Below, in pieces: positions 60,221 through 64,000 of a DNA stretch of 64,000 bases. Position 1 is the first letter of the stretch; each line of letters opens with the position of its first letter. The position numbers were made by a program, and so were the translations under genes. Under the pieces are notes generated by a model. That model was not told where the DNA came from. It saw nothing but the letters and a program-made list of their open reading frames with translations, and ran no database searches. Source of the DNA: Euphorbia lathyris (taxonomy: Eukaryota > Streptophyta > Magnoliopsida > Malpighiales > Euphorbiaceae); the NCBI RefSeq assembly GCF_963576675.1, contig NC_088916.1:12748501-12812500 (forward strand). The letters run 5' to 3'.

Positions 60221-62064
60221 TGATCCGCTAATTGCAAAACCATATTAGTACGTTTGATGTCTTCTTCTAAACCTAATTTATCAAAAATAGACAATGGCAT
60301 CAAGTTTATACTAGCTCCTAAATCACAAAGACAACTTGGGAATTCAATATCTCCCAATTTACACGGAATGGTAAAGCATCCGGGATCTTTGAGTTTAGTA
60401 GGTAATTTGCTTGATACTATCGAACTACAATCTTCAGTAAGTGAAATGGATGAAATTCCTTCCCAACTAATTTTTTTTGAAATTAAGTCTTTCAAAAACT
60501 TTCCATAATTAGGAATTTGCGTAATTGCATCCATAAATGTTAAATTTATATGCAAATTTTTAAGTTTATCTAAAAACGATAAAAGTTGTTTACCATGGTC
60601 CTTATTTCGGACCTTGTGTGGAAAAGGTGGTTTTGGTACAAAAGGTTTCGTACCAAAATCAATTTGTGCATCTTTTTGTTTTAATGTATTTTCTTTGGAA
60701 TTTTGTAAATCAGTTCCAGGTAAAGTTGAATCTCCGGGTATTTTCGGATCTGAGTAGTTTTTCCCTGAACGAATAGTGATAGCCTTTACATGCTTTTTCG
60801 GATTTCCTTCCGTTTGGCTGGAAAGACTTCCCTCTTTGCGGGATGGAATTGATTTAGCAAGTTGTCCAATTTGAACCTCCAAATTATGGATGCTAGATGA
60901 TTGGTTTTGAATAAGCTGATCTTGATTACTTATTTTTCCATTCATAGCATCTATAAATTCGTCGATTTTTGAAGATAAAGTGCTAATCGTATCTCTCGAT
61001 TGATTTTGAAAGTTATTATTACGATATTGATTAGCACTTGCATTATTATTATTATTATCTCTCCAGTTAATGTTAGGATGATCTCTCCATCCAGGATTAT
61101 AAGTATTAGAATAAGGATTATTAGTTTGGACAAAATTTACCTGTTCTATTACATCCATACCTTCGTAATCAATATCTGTCTGGATCGGAGTACCATTAGG
61201 ATCGCACGGTGCCATAAACCTATCAAATTTGTGCGATAAGGCAGAAACTTGGGCTTGTAACATCGCAACTGGATCAAGATTCATTATACCTTTAACCGAT
61301 GATGTACCTGAGGGTGACGGTTTCGCCATTGGTATATGTCCACGCTCTGCGGGCCACATACTGTTGTTGATTGCCATTTCCTCCAAAAGTTCTCTTGCTT
61401 GGGCGGATGTCTTCTTCATAAATAACCCTCCAGACATAGCATCTAATGACCCTCTAGTCGTAGGATTTAATCCACTATAGAATGTTTGCATTAAAAGAGC
61501 ATCTGGCAATGAGTGGTGTGGGCATAAACGTTGAAGTTCTTTAAAACGTTCCCAAGCCTCATAAAGAGTTTCATTGCCATTTTGAGAAAAAGATGTCAAC
61601 TCTTTTATGATTCTTGCGGTTTTTGCTAAAGGAAAATATTTCAATAAAAATGCTTGGGCAAGTTGGTCCCAAGTTTCAAATGTTGCGGCCGGCATAGAAG
61701 TTAACCATTCTTTGGCTCGATCCTTAAGAGTAAAAGGAAAAAGGCGAAGTTTGATTGCTTCGGCTGGCACATCGCTAATTTTAAAAGTGTCACAAATTTC
61801 TAAGAAATTTGTCAAATGGGTATTAGGATTTTCGTGAGGTAGCCCATAAAACGTTACGTTATTTTGCAACATATTAAGCAAAGCAGGCTTAATTTCAAAT
61901 TGGTTTGCGTTTATACGGGGTCTAACTACACTATTAGTTACACCGGCCATTCCTGGCCTAGCGTACTCCATAAGTGTTGCCATATTTTCTGGCTGGACTA
62001 ATTTGGTTTTTAAAGGGGGTTTTGTCTTTGTTTTTTCTAAGTTTTCTTTCAATTTTTGGATCAA
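60221..62064 (-). pseudogene. gag and partial protease of E6
   Basis: A long open frame begins with ATG at 62064 (MIQKLKENLEK). It carries a gypsy gag (FEIKPALLNMLQ, LTNFLEICDTFK, IKLRLFPFTLKDRAKEWL, FLLKYFPLAKTARI and FYSGLNPTTRGSLDAMSGG), an Asn-rich low-complexity stretch, and a coiled region with QNQSSSIHNLEVQIGQLAKS. It then enters the protease with CDLGASINLMPLSIFDKLGL. The gene ends after LQLADQ, where E6 stops; the few codons beyond are antisense E3 DNA. No stop or shift is seen before that point, so this gag is intact for over 600 codons. I saw no clear CCHC knuckle. Confidence 0.88.
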
Positions 62065-62271
62065 GAGGGTCTAGTGGCGTGCCCGAACTTCGCGAACTGC
62101 GCATGAACTTGAAATTGTTGCACGAACCAAACTACCTTCAAAACAAAATTGAAAATAAATATGTTAAATAAACTGAAATAAATAAAATATAAAAGTTGTA
62201 AAAAGAATGTGTAAACCTAGATTCGAAAATAAAATACGAAAAATAAAAATTTTGTCAAAAATTTTGGCGTA

Positions 62272-62289
62272 TCCCCGGCAACGGCGCCA
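62272..62289 (-). promoter_or_regulatory. Primer binding site of E6 (tRNA-Asp type)
   Basis: On the minus strand TGGCGCCGTTGCCGGGGA, six bases after the LTR. It is a perfect form of the site in E4. Confidence 0.9.
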
Positions 62290-62295
62290 AAAACT

Positions 62296-63853
62296 TGTTG
62301 AGCGATTTCCACAAGTGCACGGTTTCGCTTGTAGTAATAAAAATATCGATCCCACAGAGATACGTTTTTTAACGAAAAACTTATTTTTGAATTATTAATT
62401 TCGAACTTGTTAGATTTATTAAATGTAAATAAAAAGTGAAAATTGTTTAATTGAATTTAGGAAATTTGTTTAATTGAATTTGTGAACTTTTAGTATTTGA
62501 AAATGCAGGAATAAGATTTTATATTTAGAATAAATCGATTGTTAGAAATGTCTTCTGATTTAGGGATGAATTTTACAAAACAGGAACGCTTAGTTCTTTT
62601 TAGAAAAGATAATTAAATGTATTCATTTACATTAAGCAAAGAAATCAACTTTAAACTTTGTACATTATGAAAATGTAATATCATAAGCTCCTTCAATGTA
62701 TTGGGCTTTGAACTGCTTTCGATCTTAATCCAAAGTATCGTGCCCTAATCAACCTGGTACTAATCTTTAACATTAAAAGTACCAACTTGTTTAGGTTGTT
62801 CAACAAAGTTTCCTTATAATGATTTTGAATTTAACTACGTTTTAATGAAAACACCAGAACTCACTTTAGTGGATTGGTTACCATAAGTGCTACTTAAAAA
62901 TGAATAGAAGAGAACCAACTTTATTAGATGAAATATAAATTGAAACAAGTTTACAGAGAACAGAAAGCATGGAAACTTTTGACGATTGCAAGTGAAAGGT
63001 TGTCAATTCTTCCCTTGGGCTTCGTTAGAGTTTGTCAGACTCCGGGGCGGATCCTCTACTCAATCTTCTCGTTGTATCTTCGTTATAGGGATGCGGACGG
63101 CCTCTACCAAAATGTAAACTAATAAGACTGAAACTAAACGCTACTGTGTTTGTAATTATACTATAAACAATGTGTGTACATCATATTGCTTTTTACAGAA
63201 TCGAACTTCTAACTTTTGAAATGTTTTACTTAGAACTTAGACATAAGTTCTACGCTCTGATTCTATATCTATATTATAACATTTCATATCAACCCTTTCT
63301 CTCCATATCAACTCTTTATTTATAGGTGTTGAAGGGTTGTATTTGAAGTGATGTGTTCCTTAGTTTAGAGTCGTGTCCGTTGTGAAAGGACGTCTTTATC
63401 CACTTGAACGAACGCGTTTCTTGGATTTTCAGCATGTGTAAAATGCTCTTTGTAAATTTTCTGCACTTACCGAGGATGGTAATCCGCGGCCGTGAATGAC
63501 GTAGCACTGAGCTGAGCGACGGACGAAGGGGAGAAATAGTTAAACCACGCGTGTCGCGGCCGCGGGTTGAGGATCCACTGTCGCGGCCCGGCAGGTTTTC
63601 TTACTTCTTGCTTTCGTTCGTGTCCTCGACTTGGCGCTTTCGATTTACGTCGTCTTTGACTCCTTTTGTAGGGTTTTTCTTCTGTTTTTGATCCTTTTTC
63701 GTTCCTATTTGGATTTTACCAAATATTCAGGCACCTTGCAAGAAAGAAAGATATTCGAAAGTAAAAGTAATCTAAACAGATATAAATAACATGAATTTGT
63801 AATAAAAATGATATAAATATTAATGATATTTTAGGTATATTTTGGGCTTAACA
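62296..63853 (-). repeat. 5' LTR of E6
   Basis: 1,558 bp, TGTTAAGCCCAAAATATACC...GCTCAACA on the minus strand. A TATA box (TATAAATA, 63324-63317) is present. No second LTR of this type occurs in the window. Confidence 0.85.
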
Positions 63854-63858
63854 CTGCT

Positions 63859-64000
63859 GGGCCTATTCATGCTGAGCCAACACAATTCTCCTCTGTCAAT
63901 GAACTTCTGACCGAACTTAAGGGTCTCAAAGAACTGATGGGTGTCATGACTTCCTTAGTCTCTCAGCAGCCCAAGCAAGAATCTATAACGAAGCTGGCTG
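63859..64000 (+). pseudogene. Third ORF of E3, continuation after E6
   Basis: It reads GPIHAEPTQFSSVNELLTEL and then LKELMGVMTSLVSQQPKQES, aligning with the coiled-coil region of the E2 third ORF (near 13210-13330). It runs off the window edge. Confidence 0.8.

Larger units (their letters stand above)
60221..63853 (-). mobile_element. E6: Athila/Tat-like element with one LTR, ending inside protease
   Basis: A minus-strand insertion of 3,633 bp with the duplication ctgct on both sides (60216-60220 and 63854-63858). The element begins with its 5' LTR at 63853 and proceeds through an aspartate-type primer site and gag. It stops abruptly at 60221 within the protease region, with no polypurine tract or 3' LTR. 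The last bases on its strand are CA. The E3 reading frame is restored exactly when E6 and one ctgct are removed, so the edges are certain. Confidence 0.85.
29994..64000 (+). mobile_element. E3: second Sirevirus-like element, expanded by insertions, right end outside window
   Basis: Same family as E2: LTR TGTTGAAACACC...GGACCAACA, methionine-tRNA primer site, gag, pol and the third ORF in the same order. About 9.3 kb of E3 is present once the inserts are removed. Four direct insertions split it: a hAT-like MITE, E4 (itself carrying E5), a solo LTR and E6. Reading frames contain many stops and shifts, so E3 is older or more decayed than E2. The 3' LTR is beyond 64000, so the target duplication (the left flank ends ttttc) cannot be tested. 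Confidence 0.9.

Overview
The window is nuclear DNA of a flowering plant, most likely a eudicot. It is almost entirely made of transposable elements, with one recognisable host gene: a two-exon cytochrome P450 of the CYP79 type (27836-29595). The plant call rests on the Ty1/copia Sirevirus-like and Ty3/gypsy Athila-like elements, the CACTA, hAT and RTE-LINE copies, the AT-rich spacers and the CYP79. I cannot name the species.

Left block (1-18245). The 3' end of a Ty1/copia element (E1) is followed by its short 3' LTR. That LTR is split by a Sirevirus-like copia element (E2, 426-15840, duplication aatat). The 5' LTR of E2 is in turn split by a non-autonomous CACTA transposon (945-4798, duplication cag). 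E1 itself sits in an older repeat (family R, copy C), so the nest has four levels. A low-complexity A-rich/T-rich tract follows, split by a short RTE-type LINE (17640-17888).

Middle block (18246-29993). This holds old non-coding DNA, a MITE-like inverted repeat, a copia gag relic, two more copies of family R (one split by a solo LTR and by a LINE-type RNase H fragment), and then the P450 gene. A small MITE-like palindrome lies directly upstream of the P450 TATA box.

Right block (29994-64000). A second Sirevirus-like element (E3) starts 398 bp after the P450 stop and runs out of the window. Four direct insertions have blown it up: a hAT-like MITE (33252-33803), an Athila-like gypsy element E4 (34507-53189), a solo LTR (55618-57422) and a one-LTR Athila/Tat element E6 on the minus strand (60221-63853). 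E4 carries a further copia element, E5 (39563-49074). Target-site duplications could be read on both sides of every one of these.

All the retroelement reading frames contain stops, frameshifts or truncations, so none looks autonomous. The observations most worth checking are: E6, which ends inside its protease gene yet has a clean 5-bp duplication; a conserved TATA box ahead of the third ORF of both Sirevirus-like copies; a cluster of tetraloop hairpins in the E5 leader; and a GC-rich near-palindrome repeated more than 25 times in E4. Divergences are by-eye estimates and family names rest on recognised motifs, not searches.
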